Part shown: positions 11,090-22,225 of the stretch, in pieces
Layout: the number at the start of each line of letters is the position of its first letter
Position numbering within the stretch: the first letter of the stretch is position 1
From: Phascolarctos cinereus
Taxonomy: Eukaryota; Chordata; Mammalia; Diprotodontia; Phascolarctidae
NCBI RefSeq assembly: GCF_002099425.1
Contig: NW_018344228.1
Location: 1-64,000 of the forward strand
Reading direction: 5' to 3'
Length of the DNA: 64,000 nt
Position numbers and translations under genes: made by a program
The notes under the pieces: generated by a model
The model's database searches: none
Seen by the model: the letters and a program-made list of their open reading frames with translations, nothing else
What the model was told of the DNA's origin: nothing

Positions 11090-11665
11090 TTCCTAGAGTT
11101 AAAAGGGCCTTTAAGAGATCATCTGGGCCTGGTCTTCTGCTCCTTACAGAAATCCTTCATACAAAATGTCAGATTCTGTTTGAACACTTCCACTGATGAA
11201 AACTCACTGTTTTACAAAGCTGATGTCACATTGTTCTTACCTCTAAAAAGTTCTTACTTATTGTGGGACAATTTTTTTTCTTGCTTATTTTTCCCTGTTG
11301 AAGGGCCACCTTATAGAACAACAGCAGATTATTTAAGAAGGGAATATAGTGCAGTAAAGACAGCTTGATTTGGAGTCAGACCTTGGATTTCCTGTGTGAC
11401 CTTGGATAAGATGCTATACCTCTTTGAGATTCAGTTTGCAAATTTGTAAAATGATAGAGCCAAACCTTCAACTTCTAAGGGTCCTTACATGTCTAAATCT
11501 ATCATCCTATGATCTTATTCCCTCATATGACATGAAGGAATAAGCTAAGTTGTGTCTTCCGTGGGTTAAACATTGACTGTTGCTTCAACTGGTTTTCATA
11601 TGATATGTTTTCTAGACTCTTCACCATTCTGGTTGCCCTAATCTGAAAATTCATTAGATTATCAG
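11090..11665 (-). repeat. CR1/L3 LINE 3' end, antisense, split by a SINE
   Basis: Antisense CR1 3' sequence: GAACACTTCCACTGATGAAA and TCTAAAAAGTTCTTACT before the SINE. After it come TTCAACTGGTTTTCATATGA and CTTCACCATTCTGGTTGCCC. Order and orientation show one element interrupted at 11330-11520. Confidence 0.6.
11330..11520 (+). mobile_element. CORE-SINE with CR1/L3-type tail, nested in CR1
   Basis: Contains TTTGGAGTCAGACCTTGG, TGTGTGACCTTGGATAAG, a degraded CORE, and a tail with TCTAAATCTATCATCCTATG. It interrupts the antisense CR1. Confidence 0.6.
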
Positions 11666-11859
11666 TATCTCTTTAAATTTACTTATTTTTTTAATTTATG
11701 TAATAAAACAAGCATTTCTATAACATAGCACAATAAAAAAGATTGTACATAAAATTGCAATTTTGCTATTTCTTTTCAATACACAACAAAGTTATCCTGT
11801 AAATTTCCTTAATCCCACCCCTTTACCTCCCCTCAATCTCTCTTTTTGAATATGATGCC
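11666..11859. other. AT-rich sequence, possible L1 fragment
   Basis: Very AT-rich stretch (AATAAAACAAGCATTTCTAT). It may be L1-derived, but I cannot align it with confidence. Confidence 0.3.
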
Positions 11860-12115
11860 CATAGAACTAGGAAAACAACATATACAGTGGCTACAACAAT
11901 ATAAATGTAAATAATAACAGAAACAAAACCCAGCATTTAACTCTGTTTATCTGTAATTATCAAGCTTGTCCCCAAGAAATAGAAGAGAAAATTTACCTTT
12001 TTCCTTTCATTGGAGAGATGGTTGACAATGGGTATGGAATAGTGTCAAACTCTACTATTGTCTTGTCTCATTTGTCTGAGTTACTTTCTTTTTTTCCCCC
12101 TTTCTGTGTTACAAA
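11860..12115 (+). repeat. Old L1 3' UTR fragment
   Basis: Shares a block order with 25.58-25.83 kb: TACAACAATATAAATGTAAA, TGTAATTATCAAGCTTG, then a short line with GACAATGGGTATGGAATA and a T-rich end. This is the older marsupial L1 3' terminus. Confidence 0.45.
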
Positions 12116-12119
12116 GGAT

Positions 12120-12252
12120 GACTACATGCATAGGTGGAGGGTAGGAGGATATAAATATATAGATGTATATATTGTGAATGCATAAAAATATATATGTACA
12201 CATACATATATGTATAATGTGATTAAAGTGATGTAGAAGTGAGAGATATCAA
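12120..12252. repeat. TA-rich low-complexity DNA
   Basis: Imperfect ATATATGTA repeats beside the L1 insertion. Confidence 0.7.
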
Positions 12253-12268
12253 TACAAATATATTTTTC

Positions 12269-12879
12269 TTTTTCAAGAATATTTTATTTTTCCCCAAATT
12301 ACATGTAAAAATAATTTCAATATTCTTTTTTAAAGTTTTGAGTTCTAAATTCTAACCCTTCCCTCTTTGCCCTCTTCCCTCCCTGAGACAGGAAACAATC
12401 AGACAGAGGTTATACATGTGCAATCATATAAAACATATTTTCTTGTTTGATATTTGTAGATGAGAACTTGAACCAAAAAAAAGAAAGAAAGAAAGTGAAA
12501 AATAGTATGCTTCTCTCTGTATTCACATGACATCAGTTCTTTCTCTGGAGTTAGATAGCAATTTTTCATCATAAGTCCTTTGGGATTGTCTTGGATCGTT
12601 GTATTGCTGAGAACAGCTAAGTCATTCATATTTGTTCACTGTACAATATTGCTGTTACTATGTACCATGTTCTCCTGGTTCTGCTCACTTTACTCTACAT
12701 CAGTTCATGTAAGTCTTTCCAAGTTTTTCTCAAATAATCCTGCTCATCATTTCTTATAGCACACTAATATTCCATTACATCATATACCACAACTTGTTCA
12801 GCCATTCCCCAATTGATGGGCATCCCCTCAATTTTCAATTTTTAGCCATCACAAAAAGAACTGCTATAAATATTTTTAG
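12269..12879 (-). mobile_element. L1 LINE, 5'-truncated, antisense
   Basis: The plus strand shows a reverse-complemented 3' UTR (CCCCAAATTACATGTAAAAA). It is followed by the C-terminal ORF2 region with CATAAGTCCTTTGGGATTG, CTCCTGGTTCTGCTCACTT and AACTTGTTCAGCCATTCCCC. An imperfect TSD, TACAAAT(A/G)TATTTTTC, lies at 12253-12268 and 12880-12895 (15 of 16 match), giving both ends. Confidence 0.8.
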
Positions 12880-13055
12880 TACAAATGTATTTTTCAATGT
12901 TGTGAAATACACATAATAACCCAGAAATTGTATCACATAGGAAAATAATAATAAGCATATAACCCATTCAAATGAATGTTCTTTTCTCATAATATTGGTA
13001 ATAGACTAATCATTTTTTTAAATAATTGAGTTAAATTGCTGATTAATATTATACT

Positions 13056-13690
13056 TGTGATTAACTAAGACTCCTAATTGTTTTTCATATGAACTGTTGT
13101 CAAATCAGTGCACTCCTGCACTTTACTTACACAACTGACTTTTTAAACTCTACATGTAGATCTTTATATTTATCCCCATGAAAGTTCACTTTGTTGCTTC
13201 CTGAGTTTATCATTTCAGCTTATTGAGATTTTTTTTTTGAATCCTGATTGTGGTACCTAATACATTAGCTGTCTATCCCTCCCACCTTTTGTGTCTTCTC
13301 TAAATTTAACAAATGTGCCTCATGTCTTAATTAAAGTCATTGATAAAAATGTAAATGTAAAGAGGACCATTGTAATAGTCTTGTGTCATAATATTAGAGG
13401 CAACATTCAAGGCTGGCATCAATCCATTAATCAAGCCTCTTTGGGTATAGTTTTTTTTTTTTAAGATACAAATCAAACTACCTAACTTCATGTTACCCAC
13501 AAGATAATTGTGACTTTATCAAATGCCCTAATAGCACCAAGATACACCATATTTGGTACTATTACCCTGATAAAACAGTCTAGTAATGTTATGCAAAGAA
13601 TTATATGAGATTAGTGTGGCATGATTTATTTTCCATGAACCCATGCTCGCTCAAAGAGGTCATTCTTTTTTTTTTCTCTAAGCATTCCCA
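13056..13690 (-). repeat. CR1/L3 LINE reverse-transcriptase region, antisense
   Basis: Ordered matches to antisense CR1: TCATATGAACTGTTGTC, TTTATATTTATCCCCATGAA, AAGTCATTGATAAAAATGTA, GGCATCAATCCATTAATCAA, CTTTATCAAATGCCCTAATA and CCATGAACCCATGCTCGCTC. Diverged, no intact frame. Confidence 0.65.
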
Positions 13691-13711
13691 GACCACTAAA
13701 ATATCTAACCT

Positions 13712-13950
13712 AAATTTAATAATAGCTTATATGCATGTAGTACATTATGCATTTTCAAAATGTTTTACATATTTTATCTCAATTTATCCTCACAACAAGG
13801 GAGGTGCTACTGCTATCATTATTCTCATTTTGTAGATGATGAAATTAAGTTGAGTCACTTGTAACAATTAATGTGTTGGGAGAAGGAATCAAATTCCAAT
13901 ATCTTCTGCTTCCCTGGCTAGCATTCTTTCCAGTATATCACCCTGGCTCA
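13712..13950 (-). repeat. MIR/Ther-1 SINE, antisense
   Basis: ATTTTATCTCAATTTATCC, CTCACAACAAGGGAGGTGCT, CATTTTGTAGATGATGAAAT and GTTGGGAGAAGGAATCAAAT follow antisense MIR order. Confidence 0.55.
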
Positions 13951-14155
13951 TATTTTTTCCCAGGTAGTGAAAGTCAAGTTGACTAGTTTAACTTCCAGAA
14001 TCTGGTAGCTACATAGTTTGGAAAATGAAGAGCCATCCCCTTGGTATGGGGGGAGATGAAAAGAGATTTATGGGAGGAGCTATTTTCAAAAGCCACCATA
14101 AATTGGAATGATCTTTTCTTTTGCCATTCCCTTTCAACTAGCTATTAATAAAGAG

Positions 14156-14312
14156 CAAAAGGAAGGAAGGATGGAGGGAAGGAGGGAAGGAAGGAGGGAA
14201 GGAAGGAGGGAAGGAAGGAAGGAAGGAAGGAAGGAAGGAAGGAAGGAAGGAAGGAAGGAAGGAAGGAAGGAAGGAAGGAAGGAAGGAAGGAAGGAAGGAA
14301 GGAAGAAAGAAA

Positions 14313-14390
<78 letters not shown>

Positions 14391-14480
14391 GAGGAAGGAG
14401 AGATGAAGGGAGGAGAGTAAGAAGGAAAGAAGGAAGGAGGGAATGAAGGAAGAAAGAAAGAGAAAAGAAGGAAGGAAGGA
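14156..14480. repeat. (GGAA)n / (GAAA)n compound microsatellite
   Basis: Nearly pure purine on the plus strand: GGAA units to about 14304, GAAA units to about 14390, then mixed units. It abuts the 3' end of an antisense MIR. Long Lys/Glu- or Phe/Leu-rich frames here are artefacts. Confidence 0.97.
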
Positions 14481-14727
14481 TTTATTAAGTGCATGCTGTG
14501 TGCCAGGCACTATTCTAAATGCTTTACAAATATTATATCATTTGATTCTCACAACAACTCTGGAAAATCAGTGTTATTATGATCCCCATTTTTACAGTTA
14601 AGGAAGATGAGATAAAGAAATGTTAAGTTACTTGTCTAGGATCACACAGTTGGTAATTCTTTGAGGCTGTATTTGAATTCAGATCTCAGTGCTCTATTCA
14701 CTACATCACCTAGCTACCTCTTACTAA
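14481..14727 (-). repeat. MIR/Ther-1 SINE, antisense
   Basis: Begins GGATTTATTAAGTGCATGCT and runs through TTTGATTCTCACAACAACTC, the reverse-complemented CORE and TATTTGAATTCAGATCTCAG to GCTACCTC at the tRNA-like head. Confidence 0.75.
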
Positions 14728-14906
14728 AAAGAAAACTAGTAAGAGAGAGAAGAAAAAGTGTGGAATACATTCTGGAGGTAGAGCTGGAGGAACAGGGAGA
14801 ATAGTAACATGCAAACAGAATTGCCTCAGATCCTCACCTTTTCAGTATCCTCAGTGCTAGAAGGGACCTATATGTTACTATGAGTGTGTTCTGTGTCATC
14901 AGGATC

Positions 14907-15250
14907 TCAAAATCACAGAATATCAGAGTCAGAAAGGACCTTAGAGGCCATCTAACCCAACATGTACCTTACTTAACAAGATCCCTTGCCTTTTGCTTAA
15001 CAATCTCTAGTAGGACAGTCGTTAAGTTGATTTAAGATAAAATAGTCACTCACCCCCAGAAGGCTCCTTTTTGTTTCTGTTTCAGCAACTAGTTCTTCCT
15101 TGTTGGTAGAACTCAGGTCCAGAACAACCTTTCCCCTCATTACATCCTCTACCATTCAAAAGACGAGATTACCATTGAGACAAGCCAAAACATTTTCATC
15201 TCTTTCTCCCTTTGGATTATCTTTAGAACCAGGGAATTAAAGTTCCTCAG
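14907..15250 (-). repeat. CR1/L3-like fragment, antisense
   Basis: Starts with a tail-like AATCACAGAATATCAGAGTC and GACCTTAGAGGCCATCTAAC. The following TTGCTTAACAATCTCTAGTA resembles antisense CR1. The part beyond 15050 is less certain. Confidence 0.35.
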
Positions 15251-16239
15251 CTATCCAGTAATAGGTAAGCTTAGAAAGTCATTTTTTTCTTTCTTTTTAT
15301 ATGGACACAGAGAAGCTAGGCATGTAGGAACATTTATGATAATCATCATAATCATATACCTAATTTATTTAATAAGGACATTTCCCCCCTCTTTCCATGA
15401 CCCCACAAAAGGAAAAGCAAATTAGGTCAGTGTCTAATAGGCTTTGAACCTGATAACGCTGAGAAATGTAAGCCACAAAAGGGCTGGTGTCCAACAACTG
15501 TCATTTTTTAATTGATGTGTCATTTCAGCTGTGGGAAAATGACATGATATCTAATGACACGGATTAAAGCTGATTTCTCTCTGAAATGTCCCCATACCCA
15601 TTGCACAGTAATGAGTCATGACTAGTGTCAATCTTTTCTTCCTTTGCAGTTAAAGTACATATCACTGGATTCACTCCAACTGAGATGACACCAGAAATAT
15701 AATGAACAATGCCTCTGTTGATTGCCAAAGGACTTGAAAGTGAATGTGTACAGAGCCATATGGAACTTGCTATTGTACTGGATGCCAGTTGGGGCAGAAA
15801 ACTAGTGTTTTAGTGGTACAAAATGGGTACAAAAAAGGATGGCTTAATGTGCAGCATGATGACAGCTTTGACTGGAAAGCTAATCTTTGAGACAACCACC
15901 AGAGCAATTGAAAAAGAAAATTCTCAACTCCTGCTATATTCCATCAGTACTAGCTGTCCTATGCACTTATTTCATTTAGGGATAGCCAAGGTTTGTGAAC
16001 TTTTAAAGAATACACACCCATACACACACATACATCATTAATTGTATTTTAATAAAATTGACTTCCTTTGCAAATCCCATGTATTTTATCTTATGCATTG
16101 AAAAACATTTTCAGAAGAAATCCATAGGCTTCACTAGACTGCCAAAGGATCCATGACACATGCAAAGAAAAAAAAAGGTTAAGATATCCTGTTATGGAGC
16201 TTATCTCCATACTGCAGGTGCTGGTGGGCAGGGGAAAGT
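15251..16239. other. Low-repeat interval with clustered TGTCA/TGACA sites
   Basis: About 1 kb almost free of recognisable repeats. At 15498-15559 there are two TGTCA then two TGACA pentamers (15499, 15518, 15540, 15555), an AP-1-type TGAGTCA at 15612-15618 and another TGTCA at 15626. TGTCA is the core recognised by TALE homeodomain (MEIS/TGIF-type) factors. No coding frame is evident; candidate enhancer only. Confidence 0.3.
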
Positions 16240-16430
16240 CAATATGGTGAAATGGAAAGAACACTGGATATGGCATGTTAGAAGACCTAGGTTCACGTCT
16301 TGGCTCTGCTTCTTCCTGTCTGTATGAATTTAGGCTTGCTGATTGCTCTCTCTGTGGCCTTGTGACTGTGAATGTGACCTCTCTAGGCTTCAGTTTTCTC
16401 ATCTGTAAGATAACATGAGGGTGGGGTAGA
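16240..16430 (+). repeat. Diverged CORE-SINE
   Basis: AATGGAAAGAACACTGGATA, CCTAGGTTCACGTCTTGGCT and TTCAGTTTTCTCATCTGTAA mark a tRNA-derived CORE-SINE. The CORE is interrupted by extra sequence. Confidence 0.55.
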
Positions 16431-16900
16431 TTTGCTTTGGATATATCTGAGCTGCTGTGCATCTTTTCAATGTAGGTACCCCCTTCAGCAGGCTCAGAGT
16501 GCAATGCATCCACACTCTTTCTCACATTCTTTCTAGGTGGCTCTTGTCCATGCCCTCCTGTAAATTAATCTTCCACAAGGGATCAACTCAATGTCCTGAC
16601 AACCTTCCTCTAGATCTCTTGAATTTGGGTCACTACCAGGGGAGCACATAAACTATCCATCAGTTATACCCTTCTACCTCTAAATGCTATGAATTTCCTG
16701 CCAGCTATCTTCCCAATTGAAGTCAGAAGACTAAATGATAAAAATATCATCTTTAATGATAATTGAAGAGCATTGAACTTGATAAAACATGTTAAGCTGG
16801 TGAAAGATATATTAGGGCTTCAAAATGTTCATTAATTTCAGGAATATTTACTACTAAACAGCCTGTCATTCTTTTGCCTCTTGAATTATTGCAAATATTT
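16431..16900. other. Unassigned DNA
   Basis: No gene or confidently named repeat. Some stretches look like decayed interspersed repeat. Confidence 0.4.
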
Positions 16901-16904
16901 CTAT

Positions 16905-17165
16905 AGCTAACATACACACAAGCACACACACATACACACACGTTTCCATAGAAATATATATAGGCTATAGAAATGCTATAAAAATAAATACACACATGCA
17001 CACACACATATTATGTATGTGTATATATCTGGGCTAAACACAGATGTGTATTGACATTTACTTACACATACAGATGTGTATGTACATGTATGTATGCACA
17101 CATGTCATATTTACATATGTGCTGTATCTATGTTTATGTGTATATATGTATGTGTACATCACACA
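16905..17165. repeat. Imperfect (CA/TA)n microsatellite cluster
   Basis: Several CACACA and TATGTGTA blocks with interruptions, with inverted TATATGTGTG/CACACATATA-like segments. Confidence 0.85.
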
Positions 17166-17289
17166 AGCCCACAAAACAAAAATTAACTCCTGCCAGAAGC
17201 AACAACTTTTTTTCCTAATTCAGAACTTTATGAAACTTTTTATAAAAAGTCATTCAAAAGAGAAAAGAAGAGCTAATGAAGATAATTAG

Positions 17290-17480
17290 TTTTAGAGATT
17301 GGAAGAGTTAGGTTCAGGTTGACTTCTGACATATAAACTGGCTATGTGACTGGTCAGGTCACTTTACTCCCAGCATGTAAGACCTTTAGTGTCAGAACAG
17401 GTGATGATTTATATTGATGTAGAGAGTTCCTTTTTCCAGAGTTGCCCTTACCAATGAAATCCCATGTCAGGTAAAATAAA
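17290..17480 (+). repeat. CORE-SINE with distinctive tail
   Basis: GTTAGGTTCAGGTTGACTTC and CTATGTGACTGGTCAGGTCA, then the tail ATTGATGTAGAGAGTTCCTT and TTACCAATGAAATCCCATGT. Same family as 10.57, 32.46 and 46.73 kb. Confidence 0.55.
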
Positions 17481-18245
17481 TAAACAAGCAAACAAATAAA
17501 TAATAAAAAAGGAAAAGAAAGGAGATGCAAGGAGATTAAAGTTGTATCTTAATGAGATTTCTGGATTGACTGCTTTGATGAAATTAGTTCAGTGAACCAG
17601 TTAGTTCCCTCAAACAGTACCCACAGTTGATTCCCTCCCACTCGCCCCACCCACCATCAGTTGTTCAGAATGATTAAATCGACTTCATTGGGCCAGTCTA
17701 TGTAAGTGAGTTCAGCTCAATTTTCATGTAGCCCTGCTGCCTAGACTTCTTTTGTGGACTTCCCAGTTTTACTTACTGTGGCATCTTCTGGACTTTGAAA
17801 TATAGTCACAATCGGTACCAAAAGGTAGAATTAAAGGGGAACAGTTTAGGACTTCCATGATGTATTGATTATTCTTGCTTCCATGTTCCACCAAGACACA
17901 AGCTATTTTCAACATAGATGAGCATGAGTTGTTATCCTCCAGCCTGAGATACAAGGGTGGATATAGTCCCAGAGAATTTGCCCCCTTAGTAGCTCTATCC
18001 AACCTTTTATCCATGGCTGTCCCTCCTGCTTTTCTCTTTGTATCCCTGCTACTTTATAGATAAAATATGAAATGATGTTTTCTAGTTGCATTTGAATAAG
18101 CAATTTCAAAACTGATATTTAGGAAAGATTTATTCAGGATTCCTGGAACAAGCCATTATCATTTCTACCATATCTAAAAATTTTCAGTCTTCTTCATATG
18201 GAAACCAGACTCGATGACCCCAAATATTTTTCTTCCTTAGTTCTT
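17481..18245. other. Unassigned DNA
   Basis: Starts with an A-rich AAATAAATAA stretch, then about 700 bp with no recognisable repeat or gene. Confidence 0.4.
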
Positions 18246-18504
18246 TAGTTTCTTTGTCCACAGCTAATAGTGGACAAAGTGTATGTGAAATGATCCAGTT
18301 CACTGGAAAGGATGAAATCATAGGAATTGTGAAGGACATTTACAGGGGTGTGGAATGGCAAAGAAAGTTGAAATTTGGGGAGGAAAAATTTAGGAGGACT
18401 CAAGTTGAAGGAAAACTCAGGACAAGAAAGATAAGATGGAGAAGAAGAGGGAAATGGAAAAGAATAGGTAGAAAGAAGAGAGGGAGAAGGAAGTTGGTAA
18501 TAGA
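18246..18504. repeat. Purine-biased low-complexity stretch
   Basis: A/G-biased sequence culminating in GAAGAAGAGGGAAATGG-like runs before an antisense MIR. Reading it as protein gives Lys/Arg-rich artefacts. Confidence 0.6.
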
Positions 18505-18770
18505 AGAGAAAGGGAATAAGCATTTGTTAAGCACCTAGTGCCAGGTACTGTGCTAAGTGTTTTAAAAATATCTCATTTGATCTTCATAAGAACCCTAGGA
18601 GGTAAGTGTTACTATGATCCCCAATTTATAGTTGAGAAAACTGGGGCTAACAAAAGTTAAGTGACACTCCAGGGTCATGAAGCTAATAAGTATCTGAGAC
18701 TGGATTTGAACTCAGACCTTCCTGATTTCTAATCAAGTACTTGATCCACTATACTACCTAGTTGTCTCAA
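18505..18770 (-). repeat. MIR/Ther-1 SINE, antisense
   Basis: AAGCATTTGTTAAGCACC, CCAGGTACTGTGCTAAGTG, GATCTTCATAAGAACCCTAG, GAACTCAGACCTTCCTGATT and CACTATACTACCTAGTTGTC follow full antisense MIR order. Confidence 0.75.
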
Positions 18771-18804
18771 AGCATCAACTATATCAGCATATCCCAAGTG
18801 GCTA

Positions 18805-19245
18805 GCACAGCTACTTGGGATAGGAAGACAAAAAAAAAGTCCTTCCCCTCAAGGCCCTTACAATCCATTGGGATAAAACAATGTGTCCACCAATATTTAA
18901 GTGAAAAAAAAAACAACAAAGTAATTTGAAGGAGAAAACCTTATTAGTTGAAGGAATCAGACAGGGTCTCTTGAAGTAGGAAGACTTTGGTCAAACCTTG
19001 AAAGTTCAGCCTTAGGATTCTCCGAGGATTCTCTTGAAGATGAAGAAGGAGAAAATTTCAGACACAGACAACAATTTCTGCAAAGGTAGGGAACTGAGAG
19101 ATGGCAACAGCAAATAAGCTGATTTAAATGAAGTTTAATTAGTGAAGGGTAGTAATGTGCAATAATCCTGGATAGATAGGCTGGAGCTACCTTGAGAAGG
19201 GTTTTAATGGTTTTAAGAGGCTACGAATGTGTCCTCAGGAGAGAG
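18805..19245 (-). repeat. L2 LINE 3' fragment, antisense
   Basis: Contains CCTTCCCCTCAAGGCCCTTA, CAATCCATTGGGATAAAACA and GATAGGCTGGAGCTACCTTG with TTGAGAAGGGTTTTAATGG, matching antisense L2. Confidence 0.5.
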
Positions 19246-19740
19246 AGTAAATAATAAAAATAAGAGAGAAAACAAAAGATGAGTCATAGTGCTTAATAAC
19301 TTCCTGTTGAAAGGTACAGAGAAAATTAGTTGTCAACCTAAAAATAATGGTAGAAAGGGCTGCTAAGTCCTGGTCTTGTCAGAGAACTTCCAAAGACTTG
19401 TCAAATCAGTGACTACTACCGGCTTCTAATGACTCTTTTGGGTATAAACTGAGCTAGCTACCTGAAGGGATCTAGAAATAATGGCTAAGGATTATGAAAT
19501 CTGGGACAAAAACCTAAAGAGGTATTTTCTTTCTTTTTTTTTCATCATTTCACTCTATTTAAAGTGAGGTATTTAGAAAAAAAGGTATGTTTGAAATATC
19601 ATTAAAAAATATATTGTTTGAGAATGGGATTTGAATTTCTGGATCATGGCTTAAAATGTAGGAATGCTGGACCTGAAGCTAAGAATAGAGAGTACATAAA
19701 AAGGGTATGAAAAAATGTACTTGCCCTAAACTGTGTATCT
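19246..19740. other. Unassigned DNA
   Basis: No recognised repeat or gene upstream of an L1 fragment. Confidence 0.4.
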
Positions 19741-21060
19741 CTAGTTAAAAGGTCTATAATAGATAATCCATCAAAGGATATAAACAGGCAATTTTCAAAG
19801 GAAGTAATCCAAAGCATTATCAACAAAATGCCCTAAGTCACAAATAACTAGACAAATGCAAATTAAAACAATGGTGGTTTTCAACCTCCCAGCTATCAAT
19901 TCATCAAAGACGAACAAAAGAGAAATGACACATATTGAAAGAGTTGCAGGAAATGCATTTTTTGATGGAGATATGAATTGGTCCAGCCATTCTGGAAAGC
20001 ATGTTAGGGCTGTTGTTTGAAAAAAAACAAATCCCAAAATCTGAAATAGCTTCAGAAAGAAATTTATGGGTCATTTGGTAGAGGACAGGAAGCCCAGAAA
20101 GAAGGTGTGGCTCCCTTTCATTCAGGTTCTAGAAGGTTTACCTAGGATTCAGACAAGGATACCTTCACAAGAGCCACATATACACAACATGAAAACAAGT
20201 AGATTGAGATAGGTGTGAGTAACTGCAACCCAAAACAGAAGCTTAGGATGGACCCCTCAAGTAGTTTCTGGGTATGGTAACCCAAAACAAGAATGTTTTG
20301 GGTGGTTCTGGAGCCTGAGGGAATTGGAAATACCTTGTAGCCTTTTTTGACCTTCCTAGAGAGTTACTGGGGTCTGGCAACATTGTGGATGTGGACTATC
20401 TTTAAGAACATAAGGTTGAATTTAAACAGCATGATTATTTTTCCTGAATAGTATAATAAATAATTTTTGCATAGAACTATGCCTCAAAAATCACTGAACT
20501 GTATTTATCCTTGACCCAATGATAGCATTGCTAGACCTATACCCCAAAGAAATGCAAGAAATGGGAAAAGGAAACATAAGAAAAACAACAAAAAAATTCT
20601 ATCAGTTCTTTTTGTGGTGGCAAAGAACTGGAAATCCAGATAGTAGCCATAGTTTGAATGGCTGGATAAATTATGGTATATGAATAAAATGCAATATTAT
20701 TGTGCTGCAAGAAATTATTTCAAAAAGGACTGTTTTAAAGGAACTTGAGAAGGTTAGTATGAAGTGATGCAGACTGAAATAGGCACAACCAGGTGAACAA
20801 ATTGTATAGTAACAACAACATTGCACAGGCAAACAACTTTCAAAGATTTAAGAAATCTGATTAATGATCAACCAGGATTCCAGTTGATAAGGCATGATTC
20901 GTACCTCCTAACGGAGTGGGGATCGGTCCAAGAAGTAGAATAAGACATACATTTTTGTATTTGGTGAAAGTGGGGATTTGTTTTACTTTGCTGGTCATTT
21001 TTTGTTACACATAGTTTTTTAGGGGGAGAAAAGGAAGAGGACTGATAGGGTAGTTAACTC
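19741..21060 (+). repeat. Old L1 LINE, ORF2 C-terminus and 3' UTR, with an insertion
   Basis: Plus-strand L1 blocks: AAAGGATATAAACAGGCAAT, CAAATGCAAATTAAAACAAT, GGTCCAGCCATTCTGGAAAG. After an unrelated segment come GTTCTTTTTGTGGTGGCAAA, AATGGCTGGATAAATTATGG, GAAGTGATGCAGACTGAAAT and AAGTAGAATAAGACATACAT. The frame is destroyed. It belongs to an older lineage than the L1s at 12.3 and 49.6 kb. Confidence 0.6.
20005..20472. mobile_element. Unidentified about 470-bp insertion inside the L1
   Basis: L1 similarity stops at about 20004 and resumes at about 20473. GCAT flanks both sides, compatible with a 4-bp target duplication, and the segment approximates TG...CA at its ends with AATAAA near the right end. 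This could be an LTR fossil, but I cannot assign a family. Confidence 0.3.
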
Positions 21061-21079
21061 CTAAAATGGGGGGGGGGGG

Positions 21080-21310
21080 CGGGATGTTGAAGCATTTTCC
21101 AAAAACCCAGAGGACAGAATGCCACCAAAAACAAATCTCTGACAAGCAGGAAAACTTTGAAATTTCTGTGTTAAATTTATTATATATTTTAAAAGAAAAG
21201 CAAGCTGTACATAATTCACAGTATGATGCCCCTTTCTCTTTTTCTGTTCTTTTATGCGTGTTTAGGTTACTTTATGTTTGTTAAGTTCAGAATGAAAAAG
21301 AATTCTAAAA
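21080..21310 (+). repeat. Probable interspersed repeat 3' end
   Basis: AGAATGCCACCAAAAACAAA, AAGCAAGCTGTACATAATTC and TTATGTTTGTTAAGTTCAGA read like an abundant marsupial L1-associated or other 3' UTR. It follows a G10 run at 21067-21076. Family uncertain. Confidence 0.3.
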
Positions 21311-21639
21311 CAAAAGCTTTAAAAATATACCCAGAGTTTTAACTGAAGAGGAATTGCAGCAGAGGTGGGAGACTGCCTACATAGCTACATCATTTTAGCT
21401 AGAGAAGAAAATTGGATTTAGTTTACTTTTTACCTTAGATTTTGATGGAACAGATTTCAGTGAATTCACCAGGAAGGATTACTAAGATCTCACGGACTAC
21501 AATGCTAAAAGGGGAATCATATAGGAGGGATGGGAAGTTCTCAAGAATAAAATTGTGAAGACCAAAAGAGAAATAGTTCTGTGAGAAGTAAAAAGTGGGA
21601 TACATTGCTGAAGAGTGGTGAGTTCCACAAGATCTTAGG

Positions 21640-22225
21640 TTTCATTACCAAAGCCTTGTATCCAGAACCAGAGAGGTCAAAATCCCACTGTACTTTGTGC
21701 TGTAGTGCCAAGACCACATCTGAAGCATTGTCTTCCAACCAGGTAGCCACATTTAAAGTTGGGCATTGATAAAGAAGAGAATATTCAGAGGAGGGTGAGC
21801 AGGATTTTGATCATGTCATTTGAGGTTCAGAAGGAACCAGGGATGTTTGAGAAGAGAATTAAGGGGTTACACAATAAATATTTTCATATATCTGAATGAG
21901 TCATGTGGAAGAGGGATTACAGTTGTTTTATTTGACTCCAGATGGCAGAACGTGGATAAATGAGTGAAAAATGATGAGTGGCAGACATACAGTTTGTGGG
22001 GAAAAAAAACTTCCTCAGAGTTAAAGTCATCCAAAGGCGAAATTGGATGCTTGAGACATTGGTGGATTTTCCCTCAAAAAAAAAAGTCCTTATTCATACC
22101 ATTTCTACTCATGGCAACCTAAAAGTGAGCTCAAATCTGTTGAAAAAGGAATTTTTATTCAGGTATGGGTTGGAACAGAGAGCTGAGATCTATCTCAATT
22201 CTGAGATCCCGAAATTAAAAGAATA
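21640..22225 (+). repeat. CR1/L3 LINE 3' end
   Basis: CR1 blocks in order: AAGACCACATCTGAAGCATT, AGAATATTCAGAGGAGGGTG, ATGTGGAAGAGGGATTACAG, GACTCCAGATGGCAGAACG, AACTTCCTCAGAGTTAAAG and TTCAGGTATGGGTTGGAACA. Confidence 0.6.

Noticed and set aside
14108-14510. Open frames over 110 codons rich in Lys/Arg/Glu or Phe/Pro/Ser
   Set aside because: They are translations of the GGAA/GAAA microsatellite, open on both strands only because the repeat contains no stops.
15633-15650. Pyrimidine-rich TTTCTTCCTTTGCAG as a splice acceptor
   Set aside because: No open reading frame or donor makes a convincing exon after it.
16091-16525. 144-codon minus-strand frame
   Set aside because: Covers a SINE in antisense; no recognisable motif.
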